A DNA stretch of 64,000 bases. Source: Hexactinellida sp. DTS-2022. Its lineage: Eukaryota > Porifera > Hexactinellida. Shown in pieces: positions 32,820 through 43,334 of the stretch. A model generated the notes under the pieces. That model had not been told where the DNA came from, searched no databases, and saw nothing but the letters and a program-made list of their open reading frames with translations. The stretch spans positions 12,586,001 to 12,650,000 of the forward strand of contig JAPNXP010000002.1 of the NCBI GenBank assembly GCA_028753945.1. Reading direction: 5' to 3'. Each line of letters begins with the position of its first letter. Position 1 is the first letter of the stretch. A program made the translations under genes and the position numbers.

Positions 32820-32945
32820 TATTACAGGCTGATATAACGTGATAGACTGATACAACATGATACAGGATTATAAATGTGAATGTCGAATGTCGAATAATGA
32901 AACAACTTCACACATCTTGATTTCAAGTCATTTTAGCAAATATCC
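32820..32945. repeat. Inverted partner of 23763-23880
   Basis: Contains GATACAACATGATACAGG and GAATGTCGAATGTCGAAT, the complement of the left copy. Confidence 0.75.
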
Positions 32946-33224
32946 ATGAAGTGGGATAAGTGTCTGCCACGTGGCACAAATGGAAATATACATACATCTA
33001 AGTATAATAAACGTATTGTAAATTACGCACTTAGAGTATTTCGACCATGTGGAATTCAAATCTGCAATCAGAAATTGTATATTCTCATACCTCAAGTCAT
33101 GAGGTAATCACAAATTAAATTACAAATTAAATATTTCATTAGCTCATTATATAGTAAATGAGTTTAACACTTCCATAAAAATGTCAACTCAAAATTTTCC
33201 AATTTTATTATACTCAGGGATGGA

Positions 33225-33650
33225 AACAGCCACTGGCTGTTAACAGCAAATTAAAATCAAAGCTGTTAACAGCTAGATGCTGACCAATGCAAAAATTGAA
33301 ATATTATTATATAATCATTTAGTTTCAAATTTCACTGTTATGTAAATACGATATACAATTCGAATTTAAACATTTTTGAGTATAACCTTTTTGCTTGTCC
33401 CTTTTCGTTAATTTTTACTGATATAATTATTGAATTTGAACAGCTTGAATTGGCTGTTAATAATAACATTAGAAGATGTTTCAACATGGCTATTTACTTA
33501 TTTAAATTTAATAATATAAAGTATATCAGGGTGGTGAATCTGCTGTTAACAGCCATTTTGGCTGTTTTCTGTTAACAGCTAACTATTTGCTGTTAACAGC
33601 TAAGAATTCGTCCCCAATTCCTTAACGAAATTAAGTCGCCTTTAAGCTGT
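33225..33650. mobile_element. GCTGTTAACAGC word-repeat element
   Basis: Starts near CAGGGATGGAAACAGCC and ends near TAAGAATTCGTCCCCA. The palindrome CTGTTAACAG recurs at both ends with half words between. The terminal match is weak and no TSD is certain. Confidence 0.5.
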
Positions 33651-33745
33651 TAAGATGCTAAAAGCTTGAATATATCACTGCAAATTATTGCTGTTCAAAT
33701 AGTAAGGTTCATAGTATGGGTGCGAGTAGCCTCAAGGGTCTGTCA

Positions 33746-34044
33746 CAGGCTTCGACTGGGTCACCGGATCACCCGGGTCACAATATTCGCTAAAATTCCG
33801 GTCCACTACCGGGTCCGGCTTGGACCGGGTCACTTAATTTTGATTTGACCCGGTTCTTCACAGTATTGCTAATTAAATTTTATTGGTTTGTAGATTTATA
33901 AAACTTAGAAAGATTCATCTAATAAGGCGTTTAATATTTATAGTACTTCAATTGAAACTTCTTTGACATCGATGGTCACTGTATACTTACTTACCGGGTC
34001 AACCGGGTCATCGGGTCATGAAATCTTGACCCGGTACAAGCCTG
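33746..34044. mobile_element. hAT MITE built of ACCGGGTCA words
   Basis: Ends CAGGCTTCGACTGGGTC and GACCCGGTACAAGCCTG. The exact 8-bp TSD GTCTGTCA is at 33738-33745 and 34045-34052. An unoccupied relative of the site lies at 39265-39340 on the other strand (CAAGGGTCCTCAGGCAG). The interior repeats ACCGGGTCA in both orientations. Confidence 0.92.
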
Positions 34045-34200
34045 GTCTGTCAGCAGTCGAGGAATTGATATAACAGGTTTAAAACATGATATGTAGTAAA
34101 TCGCTACTTTATATAAATTATTAGGTTATTTTAGATCTCCGCTAAATTGGGTCATGAGGCCTGAAACAAACGTGTCCCAATTAAGCGGAGTAGACAGTAT

Positions 34201-34800
34201 TATCAATGTACATATCCTATTAAATTTTAAGATTTTCATCTATCAGAGGGTGCTAATTATGTGTCGTTAAGATAATTTTCATACTTCTCGAAATGTTACA
34301 ATGACGTCATAACTTGTCGAGGTGTAAGAAATTTTGAGAGGAAAGCTCAACTTGTTGTCGGGGGCCAAAACTTACCCTATATGTAAAATTAGAATTGGAA
34401 ACAGTCCAGTTTCTTCAATCAACTCGGAACATAGAAACAAACAAACAAATATATACACTATACTATATACAGCCTTGTGTTTTAATAGTATAAATACATA
34501 TTTTGAATAGAAGAAACTACAATAGCCACAAGGCTGATTTTTGGCATGTAGGGGTATTTTGAGTCTGGATCGTAAACTTGGAGTCTTGAACGAAAATTCA
34601 CACATACCATGGAATTATGACGTCATTGTCACATTTTCTTTTGAAAGTGTGAAAATCCACCTAATTGCTTATCTATACTACTAAAACACAAGGTTGGGTG
34701 TGTGTATATATATATTTTTTTTTTGTTTGTTTGTATGTTACGAGTTGATTGAAGAAAGTGGACGGTTTCCAAATGGGATTTTTGGCATATAGGGGTAACT
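34201..34800. repeat. Fragments of fold-back A family
   Basis: 34201-34395 matches the right arm of A1 in degraded form (TATTAAATTTTAAGATTTT, GACGTCATAACTTGTCGAGG). 34540-34660 and 34755-34800 match the left arm (TTTTTGGCATATAGGGGTAA). A TTGTTTGTTTGTATGTT block occurs inverted at 34430-34455 and 34715-34740. Confidence 0.65.
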
Positions 34801-35209
34801 TTTGGCACAGTGATGTTTTGCCAATTTTAGAAGTGGGGGAACGGTTATTAAAATTTTATTATGCTGTTCTCTGAGGAAAAACTTGATTAATTTAGTTCCT
34901 TATATATTTAAAAAGTGTCCGATTATCCAGTAAAAGTTTTTCTAGTGTCTTTTATGGAGTATATCCAGCAAAAGTGTCTTTAATCGGCAAATTATCCATA
35001 GGACACGCCTTGGTTTTGCCTAGGAAAAACTAGTGCTTTTCGGACACTTTTTTGGATATTCGGACAAAAACTAGGATATTCGGACAGTTTTTAGATACCT
35101 AGTAATTAATAGATATACATAACGTGATAATATTTCTTGCAATTCATTCTGATTAAGCACATAACACAGTCTCGTTATTGTAATTCCTTACATAAAAGTG
35201 CACATGGAT

Positions 35210-35467
35210 CAGTGGCGGATCCAGACACGTTGAAAAGGGGGGGCCCAATAAAAATGCGAGCGTAGCGAGCAACTTATAAGGGGGTCTGGGGGGATACTCC
35301 CAGAATTCTTTTGAGTTATATACACTCAGAAGTCATTTTAAACGATAATTTCTTTATAAGGAGCCATAGTTCAAACTTGAAGCTGAAGTTTCTTAAATAT
35401 TTTGTCAATTTCAGCCTAAATTTCAGTCAATTTCAGTTTCGAAGGCCCCCCCCTGGATCCGCCTCTG
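35210..35467. mobile_element. CAGTGGCGGATCCAG MITE, copy 2
   Basis: Ends CAGTGGCGGATCCAGAC and CTGGATCCGCCTCTG. The 5-bp TSD TGGAT is exact (35205-35209 and 35468-35472). 258 bp; about the same length and interior as copy 1 at 9317-9577 (TTTCTTTATAAGGAGCCATA). Confidence 0.88.
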
Positions 35468-35504
35468 TGGATTCCTCATACGAGCGATTTCAGCGTTCGA
35501 GAAA

Positions 35505-35594
35505 ATTTCTGGGTTGTCCATTAATTTTGGCCAATATACACGAGGAAATTGGACCCTCATACAGGGATATGACTCAAATAGGTTGGTAGGTATG
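35505..35594. repeat. Fragment of CATACYTGCC element
   Basis: Carries the right-hand end of the family only (ATTTTGGCCAATATACACG, GACTCAAATAGGTTGG, GGTATG). Confidence 0.65.
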
Positions 35595-36239
35595 GCAATG
35601 GTCATGGTATTTATATATACCGTCACAAAATTTAGCGCTCACTAGTTTGTACATTGTTTTTAACATTATGTGGGTGATCTGAAAGTCTGGTATACAATTG
35701 ATGATACTAATATTTTAAAACTAATCTATTGCATTCTTGTTAAGTATGTTATTAACAAATCCTCGTTGAGCCCGTGATTGAAGGTCTCGTCTGATTAAAG
35801 AAGACATCAATCAACACGTAAACAAACAGTTGTACAACTGAGTGATCTATTAGGAGGAACGCCGTTCCCTCCGGGCTTGAATTTTCTCATGGGGGAACGC
35901 CGTTCCCCCAGCAAAAATAGCGGGGGAACGGCGTTTCCCTGCGTTCCCCCTGGAAAACATCACTGTTTTGGCACCCGCCAACAAGTTAAGGTTTCCACTC
36001 AAAATTTCTCACACCTCGACAAGTTATGATGTCATTGTCACATTTCGAGAACCCTGAAAATTCATTTAATCGCTCATAATTCGCGCCCTTTAAGAGATAA
36101 AAATCTGAAAATTTAATAGAACATGTACATTAATGATGCGGACACGTTGGTCACACCAGATTGCCAATATGCTAACTCATTATCGCATGATGACGTAATA
36201 ATTAAAATTTCACATTGTTAAATTTGACTATTTAGGCCT

Positions 36240-37743
36240 GTTGTATCGTATTTTGAGGCGCTATTGTATATTCAGGCGCTGTATGATACACCAATATAAA
36301 CCATGGATATGCTATTACAAATTATACTGCGGTATTTTGAGGCGCTCTAGCTCAAGGCGCGGTAGATTTCGACGCTACTATAAATGTGATTTCGTATAAT
36401 TTTGCAATAATTTATATCATGAACTCTAGACTCTGCATACGTGAACCATGGATGCGCTATTAATGTTATATTGTAGTATTTTGAGGCGCGTACTAAACAA
36501 TTTTCCATTTCGAGAATTCAGTTAATTTAATGTAAAATTGATTAGTTACAGGGTGGTATCCAAGGCGTGCTGGGCCATGGCCTACTTAATATACGGCTAT
36601 ATATGTCGCCGAGAAGGCCATAAAACAAAGAGGCCAGTTTCTAATTTTCATTCTAGGATAAACTATACCTCCTATTGTTGTTATTTGGGTTGTATATGGG
36701 TTATCAACCATTGCGAGCCCATTAGAACCACTTTTCAGAATCTCAGATTTGTGGTTAAGCTATTTAGGCGCCATTTAATGATGACGGTGACAATTTTTAG
36801 TAAATGAAAAAAATTTCAAATATCATAAATTTCAGTTACTTCCTACTTTCTAATAATTATATAATAGGAATACTAAAATAGGGATATATTTCATACCCCA
36901 AAGGCTACTAAATCACAAAATGGCGACATTCTAAAAAATTTTAAAATTTATAAAGCAACCACATGCTAAAATACAAGTATTATCCGAATTACAACTTAAT
37001 ATTTTCGTCCATAAAACGTATATAATTGCTGGTTTATATATATTCATTCTCATTATTTATTCGGAAAATGTATTCTAAGTATATTAGCAAATTATTTTCA
37101 TTTTTCTTGTAGTTCTTTAGACTCGATTTGTATATTTGTGATGTCATCATTAAATGGCGCCTAAACAGCTTAACCGCAAATCTGAGATTCTCAAAAGTGG
37201 TTCTAATGGACTCGCAATGGTTGATTACCCCATATACAACCCAAGTAACAACAATAGGAGGCATAGTTTATCCTATAATGAAATTTACAAACTGGCCTCT
37301 CTGTTTTATAGCCTTCTCGGCGATATATAGCCGTACATTAAGTAGGCCATGGCTGGGCGCACCTAAAGGAGCGAGATTTGGCAGGATTTATCTATCTAGG
37401 CGTACACAAATCGAGTCTAGGCCTACAATATCGAGAGATGGTCCCATAGACTTAATACAAGATGACTAATCTAGGCGTACAAATGAAAACTGAACGAGCT
37501 CAAACTAAATCTAGGAGCGCGGTAAATTTTTCCTGAATGAAAGCCTGATTAGTTATCTTAAATTTGCGACTAACTACGATAAATAATCTAATAAAATTAT
37601 AGCAAATCACATTTATAGTAGCGTCTCAATCTACCAGAGCGCCTCAAAATACCACTGTATAATTTGTAAAAGCATATCCATGGTAATATTAGTGTATCAT
37701 ACAGCGCCTCAATATACGATAGTGCCTCAAAATACGATACAAC
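36240..37743. mobile_element. Fold-back element B
   Basis: Terminal GTTGTATCGTATTTTGAGGC and its complement; arms of over 500 bp are inverted (for example GGCGCCATTTAATGATGAC at 36768 against the complement at 37140). The 6-bp TSD AGGCCT is exact (36234-36239 and 37744-37749). GAGGCGC is reiterated near both ends. ORFs here are reflections of the inverted repeat. Confidence 0.92.
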
Positions 37744-37779
37744 AGGCCTATTTATGCTTTATAATCAATATTAGGAGTA

Positions 37780-38039
37780 CCGTATTTACTCGAATAGTAG
37801 CCTAGGCAATTATTGTTTTTTACTCCATTTTTGGACCAACAATTTTGAGCAATTTTCTAGAATATCACATTTTATTACAATTTATTTATGATAATCGGTT
37901 GATAATCGTATTGTGAGTTATATTAGATATAAATGTTTACTCCGGGTAGCAGTAATAAATTTTTATTTGCTACTTTAGGGGGGCGTTTATTGGAGGTAGG
38001 CGATTATTCGAATAGAGGCTACTATTCGAATAAATACGG
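37780..38039. mobile_element. MITE C (TA target)
   Basis: Ends CCGTATTTACTCGAATAG and CTATTCGAATAAATACGG flanked by TA (37778-37779 and 38040-38041). 260 bp. The fold-back A arm resumes immediately after. A partial second copy is at 44325-44460. Confidence 0.9.
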
Positions 38040-38130
38040 TATATAAACCACACACCACTAGCGAAGCGGTTGGTGTGTGGTTGTGTTCTGCCGCGAAGCG
38101 ACCTAGCAAGCGAAGCGCGCTAGTAACTAT

Positions 38131-38430
38131 AAAATTACACTGGTGAAATTGTAAAGAAACAATTGATTGATAAAATTGGGTTAGCTATTATAGAAATATT
38201 ACTAAGATTTAAATGTAAATTGATGAACATAATCTTGTTTTTTTATATTGGAATAAATATTAACATGATGTACTTGAAATGTGATTCTGGTGTAATCTAT
38301 AAACTATTTAGTTAGGGGCTAAATATATGGTCTTTGTTACGTTAATACAGCCATGGAATGGATAATGGATTTCCCACTTAAAAGGTTCTACACAGCAAAA
38401 TATACTATTCGAATTTTGATATACGGTACA
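38131..38430. other. No gene recognised
   Basis: Plain AT-rich DNA between fold-back A2 and the next repeat. Confidence 0.4.
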
Positions 38431-38433
38431 CCC

Positions 38434-38700
38434 TCCTTAATCCAAACAGATGCGTCCCGATTTAAAATAATTCTGTTCTGAATAGTTAAGTTACACATTT
38501 ATATAGGAATAAATATTTCTACGTGTATAAACCATACTAAGGTACTATTGATCGAACATCGGAACTTCGCTAATCCAAACGAAACATAACGTTATAACAA
38601 CGTGATAAAAATCCAATTCCAATTAATTATTATCATTTTGTAAACTAAAAAATTGTTAAACCTCCCGTTCAGATTAGAGTGTTGCACTGTAAATAGAAAC
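38434..38700. repeat. CTAATCCAAACGG-word repeat
   Basis: GTACACCCTCCTTAATCCAA at the left and the complement-like GATTAGAGTGTTGCACTGTA at the right, with AACTTCGCTAATCCAAACG inside. Probably a TA-target MITE; a fragment of the same type lies at 48815-48860. Confidence 0.5.
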
Positions 38701-39124
38701 ACAACATAATATATGTAGTTAATTAAGTAATAATGCAATTTACAACATAAATCTATATTATTGTTTTCTAATATGAATATTTATTGTTGTTATTTAGAAA
38801 AATAGGCAAACAAAATATTAAAAATAAAACTAGAAGCTGGCTTCCAAAGGATATTATACGTAGGTAAACAAGTATGCTGATTTCGAATTTCGCATTTAAA
38901 ATTTCCTATTTGAATAATAATTGTTGTTGTTCACGAAAAGATGTAAACAATACTTAAATTTCAAAAATGAACCTAGAAAGCTTCCAAATGTTAGATAAGG
39001 TAAACAAGTATGCTGATTATTAATTCAATTTGTTTAAACTATTAATGTAGTAAATATTTTTGTCTATTGAAAAATACTGAGTTATCCGTCAGGAAGCGAA
39101 CAACACCGAAGGGCTCGTATATAC
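38701..39124. other. No gene; local duplication
   Basis: Two related stretches ending GGTAAACAAGTATGCTGATT (38862 and 39000) indicate a diverged approximately 140-bp duplication. Nothing coding. Confidence 0.5.
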
Positions 39125-39128
39125 TAGT

Positions 39129-39652
39129 ATACTCCGCATAAAAGGGACACGTTTGTTCCAGGCCTCTTGTCCCAATTAAGCGGAATTCCCAATTAATCGA
39201 AATATTTATGTAGAGTATGGATCTACTAGCGAATTACAAGAATTTCAGTTTTAAACCTATTTTACCAATTCCTCCACTGCCTGAGGACCCTTGAGGCTAC
39301 TCACACCCATAGTATGAGCCTTGATATTCCGTGGAGGGATTTGGAACTATCCCAGAACCACAAGGTCAAAATCTCTGTGAAATTTCGATTTTACGGAAAT
39401 CAATAGGAAAATAGACCCTATTAGATATTTTGTTATGCCTTTATCTGAATTGATGAAGATTATTAGGATTTGTTCTGATCAATATGAATTTTCTATTGAG
39501 CGAGCACCAATTTTGAACCCAATTTGAGGAGTTTGTCCAGATTAACCGAATTTTTTTAATATTAGCTTCTATGGAAAGGATTCGGTTCTTGGGGACTTGT
39601 CCCAATTAAGCGGTTGTCCCGATTACCCGGAGTCCCAATTAAGCGGAGTACA
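39129..39652. mobile_element. MITE with AATTAAGCGGAGT words
   Basis: Left end TATACTCCGCATAAAAGGGACA; right end AATTAAGCGGAGTACACTGTA. GTCCCAATTAAGCGG recurs at both sides. The central part (39260-39340) is the unoccupied relative of the 33746 insertion site. A fragment of this family is at 34140-34200. Confidence 0.65.
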
Positions 39653-39654
39653 CT

Positions 39655-39682
39655 GTATATATATATATATATATATATATAC
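39655..39682. repeat. (TA)n microsatellite
   Basis: About thirteen TA units next to the MITE end. Confidence 0.9.
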
Positions 39683-39783
39683 TACATACGTACAAACATC
39701 AACATAAATTTGAATTTATCATTTAAAGTCGAATATTCAAACGTGAAGCTTTAACGTCTGTATATATACAAGAGTATATTAAA

Positions 39784-42700
39784 TTAACAATCTATATTAA
39801 ATTTAAAATACTCAATATTATCATAAAATATTATGTTCGACTGGTTAGTAGGTCGAATCAAGGTAGAATCATTAGCGAAAAGTTTAATGTTGATTCTCGG
39901 TACAGGAACTTTGAAGAATATTCTATCAAAAAACTCAATTACATCATTTCCATTAATAGTTAAAAGAATTTCTTTAATTTGAGAATTTCTCGAAAATTGA
40001 TATTGTCTCGATTTGATTTCAGACCAGATACTTTCGAATCCATTATTAAAGGTATTAGGCTCTAGGAGAATAGACTCACTATATGAAGTAATTATACTTT
40101 TCCATTTTTCAATAGAAATTGATAGGAGAGTGTTTTTAAATTTTAGTAAAAAGCTATTGATTCTACTTTCGAGATAATCCGGATCTCTACTGGGGCTTTG
40201 AATAACAAAATGCAAAAAGAGATCATCCGATTGAGTCCACACAAAGTTCTGCACCAAATACCCTAATTGCTCCTCAGTCCTTAAAATAGAGAAGAATTTT
40301 GGTTCCATTTCACTTTCTAAAAGCTTTAACAATACATAATTTTTGAGAAGAATTTTGTTACAGCTATCCCCCAACTCCGTCACCCCGCATATTTGACCTA
40401 ACTGATATACAACATCAATTACAGAATTGGAATCATGTAGAATAGGATTAATTTGCCAGATGGTATAATTTTTTCTAGAACATAGCTGTGTAATTTCGGA
40501 GTATGTTGGGTATTTATTCGATTGGGATCCTAATTTTTGATGTAAACTTTTACTAATTTTTGTAGTAAATGAATCATCAATATTTCCAAATGAAAAGCAA
40601 ATGAGAAATGAATTTTTGTAGATTTCAGTTAAATATGTTTCAAATTGATCTTTTGTAAGATTTTTGAGTACTTGTGTAACATTTTCAATTCTATAAGCAT
40701 CTGGAAAGAATAGAAGTTTGAAATTATTAATAACAATACTTGCTGTATATGAACGTTTGAGATAATTAGTCAGAAAATTTTGAAACAAATCGTATCCAAT
40801 ATCATAGGAATAACTATTAGCCAAGGATGTCATATTAGTCAATATTTTGGCAGTAGTATCGATAAAATCCTCGAAAATCTTCTGATCTGAATAACCTTCA
40901 AAGTTGAGGATTATACCATTGAAATTATCAGGGCTTGGTAAGGAAATGGAGTACAATCCTTGATAATCAAATAGCTTCTGTGGTAAAATAACATTTAAAA
41001 TATACTTATACAATTCAATGGCTGTTGAATGTTGAATATTGCTGGCTGATGCCATTGCTTCTAATGAGCAGGAGTACCTTATGTAAGGTCTAGAAAACTT
41101 AGTAGTAAGAAGATGCCAAACAACAAGGCTTTCATATATAGATAAATCTGGTTTAAAGCCATTATTTGGATCAGACAAGATTTCAAGGTTGGTCGGTATA
41201 TACTCAGATTCACCGGGAAGAGAGAAGTTTCCGTGAGAAACACCACTCCATTTCAAAACATAGTTGTCTTGAACAGAAAAATTTGTATAGCTGATGTTAA
41301 AATACTCCTCGGTCAAATTCAAATCAGGCCAATCTTGATTATCTTGCGTTTTAAGTGTATTTGAATAAATTATAACTAACAAATTTTGGGGATTTAGTTG
41401 TGCAATAAAATTTGTCGAAAGAAAAGTATAATTAAATTCAAGAGAACAAGGAGGCAATAGAAGATCTATAGTTGAATTTATGGATTGTATTTGACGAGCT
41501 AGAAATGAGACAATATTTACAACATTTTTAGAATCACTCGAGTCGTAGTCGAATTTTAATTGATTATTTTTTTGCCATAAATCGTATAATCGTCTCAATT
41601 CATCTTGTTCTATTAATTCTAATTGGTGTACAAATGAAAAGAACTGATCAATTATATCCGACCATTTTTTGTTATAAATAAATTCATTTTGAATTAGGAA
41701 TTTTACTATTAGTAATGAGCTTGATACGAGATCCTCCGTGTATATTGAAATATCAATAACAACACGAGATTCTTTCAAATGACTGAAAAAACTATTTTCA
41801 CCAGAATAAGAGAAGAGGTAAATGATAAAATTGGGTCCGTCTATGTAATGTTCTGAGAAAGAAGGCAATTGGAAAACTAGGTTTAAATAGGTTTCCTGTT
41901 CAAGAGCTTGAGCTAGAACGAACATTGGTAAAGAAGTGTAAGGATAATTATAAGTTTGTTTTAAGTATTCTTTATTAGGAATAGCACCAAATTTAGAATC
42001 TGCAATTTCATATAAAGTTGAAATATTTTCATTCCCATATATGACAACTGTCATTAGATTTGAACTGTAGAATGCATTGAAATAATTTGCAACTGATACA
42101 TCAAGGTTTTTTATGTTAAGTGTTTCATTGTTACCAATGTTAAAATTGTGGAATGGATGAGAATAAGTGGAAACAACCTGAAGTAGACGGAAAATTCTCC
42201 AATCATCAGAAAGCTTATCTAACTCATATTCTGAATTAACAGCATTTCTTTCTTTCTGGACATAATCAGGTGTAAACAGTGGGTTTATAAAGAAACTTGA
42301 GAAAATATCTAGTGCCTGAATGAAGAAACTAGATTCCACTTGGAAATAATAATTAGTTATCCCAAGGTCAGTATAAGCGTTCGCTGAGCCACTGTGTTCA
42401 GCAATGTAGGTGGAGAAATAGTCAGGAGTTGGATATTTCTGGTTGCCAAGAAACAGCATGTGCTCACAAAAATGAGCTAAACCCGGAATATCACCTTCAT
42501 TGAAAGAGCCAGAAAGTATTGTCAAAGAAGCACCAGAGTTTTTGGTATCTGGATCACTCACAACTAAAAGTCTTAAATTATTATTCAACTCTTTGTACAA
42601 ATAACTACGTTTGTCAAGTTTCGGCTTTAAAATTCCATTACTACTAAATGTAAAATCGCATGTGTTTTCAGTGCTCATGTCACCACCACCATTATCTTCA

Positions 42701-42981
42701 ATAATACCATGCGGGAAAGCAAAAGCATATACGTAAACTATAGCCATCGTAATGAAAGCAAACGCTAAGGTAAGTAAAGTGAAAGTAATGGCAGCACACT
42801 TTTCACTGTGCTTGAATTTACATAGGAGATACTTCTTTAGTCTAAAACGGAAGTAAATTTTCTGTTTGGTACTAGCTTCACTTATATCATTAGCCAATGG
42901 CATAGAATCTTCCTCACTTGGAATGTCTTCGTCAGTAGTATCATCAACTACAGCTCTATACCGTTTGTTAAGAGTGGCCAT
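39784..42981 (-). CDS. Membrane-anchored M16 metalloprotease (insulysin/nardilysin-like)
   Basis: A single 1065-codon exon. The inverted zinc motif HFCEH (His170, Glu173 base, His174) and the third ligand Glu251 in NSEYEL sit at the 77-residue spacing known for insulin-degrading enzyme. GNQKYP, GSANAYT and the C-terminal half (RTEEQLGYLVQ motif) complete the two-domain M16A architecture, so the active site is intact. Unusually, residues about 61-90 form a strong transmembrane segment (AAITFTLLTLAFAFITMAIV) after an acidic, basic-ended N-terminus. With no cleavable signal this predicts a type II membrane protein with an extracellular or luminal peptidase. IDE and nardilysin are mainly soluble. 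Family role: degrading or trimming short peptides. No nardilysin-type acidic insert is seen. The start ATG at 42981 is the first in frame. Confidence 0.9.
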   Translation of the reverse strand: MATLNKRYRAVVDDTTDEDIPSEEDSMPLANDISEASTKQKIYFRFRLKKYLLCKFKHSEKCAAITFTLLTLAFAFITMAIVYVYAFAFPHGIIEDNGGGDMSTENTCDFTFSSNGILKPKLDKRSYLYKELNNNLRLLVVSDPDTKNSGASLTILSGSFNEGDIPGLAHFCEHMLFLGNQKYPTPDYFSTYIAEHSGSANAYTDLGITNYYFQVESSFFIQALDIFSSFFINPLFTPDYVQKERNAVNSEYELDKLSDDWRIFRLLQVVSTYSHPFHNFNIGNNETLNIKNLDVSVANYFNAFYSSNLMTVVIYGNENISTLYEIADSKFGAIPNKEYLKQTYNYPYTSLPMFVLAQALEQETYLNLVFQLPSFSEHYIDGPNFIIYLFSYSGENSFFSHLKESRVVIDISIYTEDLVSSSLLIVKFLIQNEFIYNKKWSDIIDQFFSFVHQLELIEQDELRRLYDLWQKNNQLKFDYDSSDSKNVVNIVSFLARQIQSINSTIDLLLPPCSLEFNYTFLSTNFIAQLNPQNLLVIIYSNTLKTQDNQDWPDLNLTEEYFNISYTNFSVQDNYVLKWSGVSHGNFSLPGESEYIPTNLEILSDPNNGFKPDLSIYESLVVWHLLTTKFSRPYIRYSCSLEAMASASNIQHSTAIELYKYILNVILPQKLFDYQGLYSISLPSPDNFNGIILNFEGYSDQKIFEDFIDTTAKILTNMTSLANSYSYDIGYDLFQNFLTNYLKRSYTASIVINNFKLLFFPDAYRIENVTQVLKNLTKDQFETYLTEIYKNSFLICFSFGNIDDSFTTKISKSLHQKLGSQSNKYPTYSEITQLCSRKNYTIWQINPILHDSNSVIDVVYQLGQICGVTELGDSCNKILLKNYVLLKLLESEMEPKFFSILRTEEQLGYLVQNFVWTQSDDLFLHFVIQSPSRDPDYLESRINSFLLKFKNTLLSISIEKWKSIITSYSESILLEPNTFNNGFESIWSEIKSRQYQFSRNSQIKEILLTINGNDVIEFFDRIFFKVPVPRINIKLFANDSTLIRPTNQSNIIFYDNIEYFKFNIDC

Positions 42982-43326
42982 TTATTAATAATCAGGTAGA
43001 AGAAGCTAGTGGGATATAAAATTAAAGCAACAAGTATCATAATAAAGTATAATTCCAAAACAAACACGATATTTTATTTATAATTTAAGTGCAGGAATTT
43101 TCTGAAATAAAATTAACTAGATGATGATATAATCTATAATATTAATATTAAAACTAGGGCTGAAACGAATAAACAGAAAATTCGAACATTAGTTTGAGTC
43201 GAACGACTATGAAATTGAAACTGATATTCGTTGACTACTTTTGGACAAAAACAGGACTTTTGTTTTGATTGGAGAGATCGTAAATATAAATTGCTATCTA
43301 AACTACCTGAATAATAACTGACTTGT
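42982..43326. other. Upstream region of the M16 gene
   Basis: No gene; AT-rich leader and promoter region with no motif I can defend. Confidence 0.3.
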
Positions 43327-43334
43327 GTCTAATA

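Larger units (their letters stand above)
34808..35965. mobile_element. hAT element inside fold-back A2
   Basis: Ends CAGTGATGTTTTGCC and GGAAAACATCACTG. The exact 8-bp TSD TTTTGGCA is at 34800-34807 and 35966-35973. GGGGGAACGG words occur near both ends. 1158 bp, no intact ORF; contains the MITE at 35210-35467 and a fragment of the CATACYTGCC family at 35505-35594. Confidence 0.92.
34755..38130. mobile_element. Fold-back A2, hosting three insertions
   Basis: Pieces of both A arms are found at 34755-34807, 35974-36239, 37750-37777 and 38042-38130, in the order expected. Between them sit a hAT element (34808-35965), fold-back B (36240-37743) and MITE C (37780-38039), each with its own exact TSD. 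The outer left end has diverged from A1 and the right end is uncertain. Confidence 0.75.

Noticed and set aside
36538-37469. ORFs in fold-back B as a gene pair
   Set aside because: They are complementary reflections within the inverted arms and have no protein family features.
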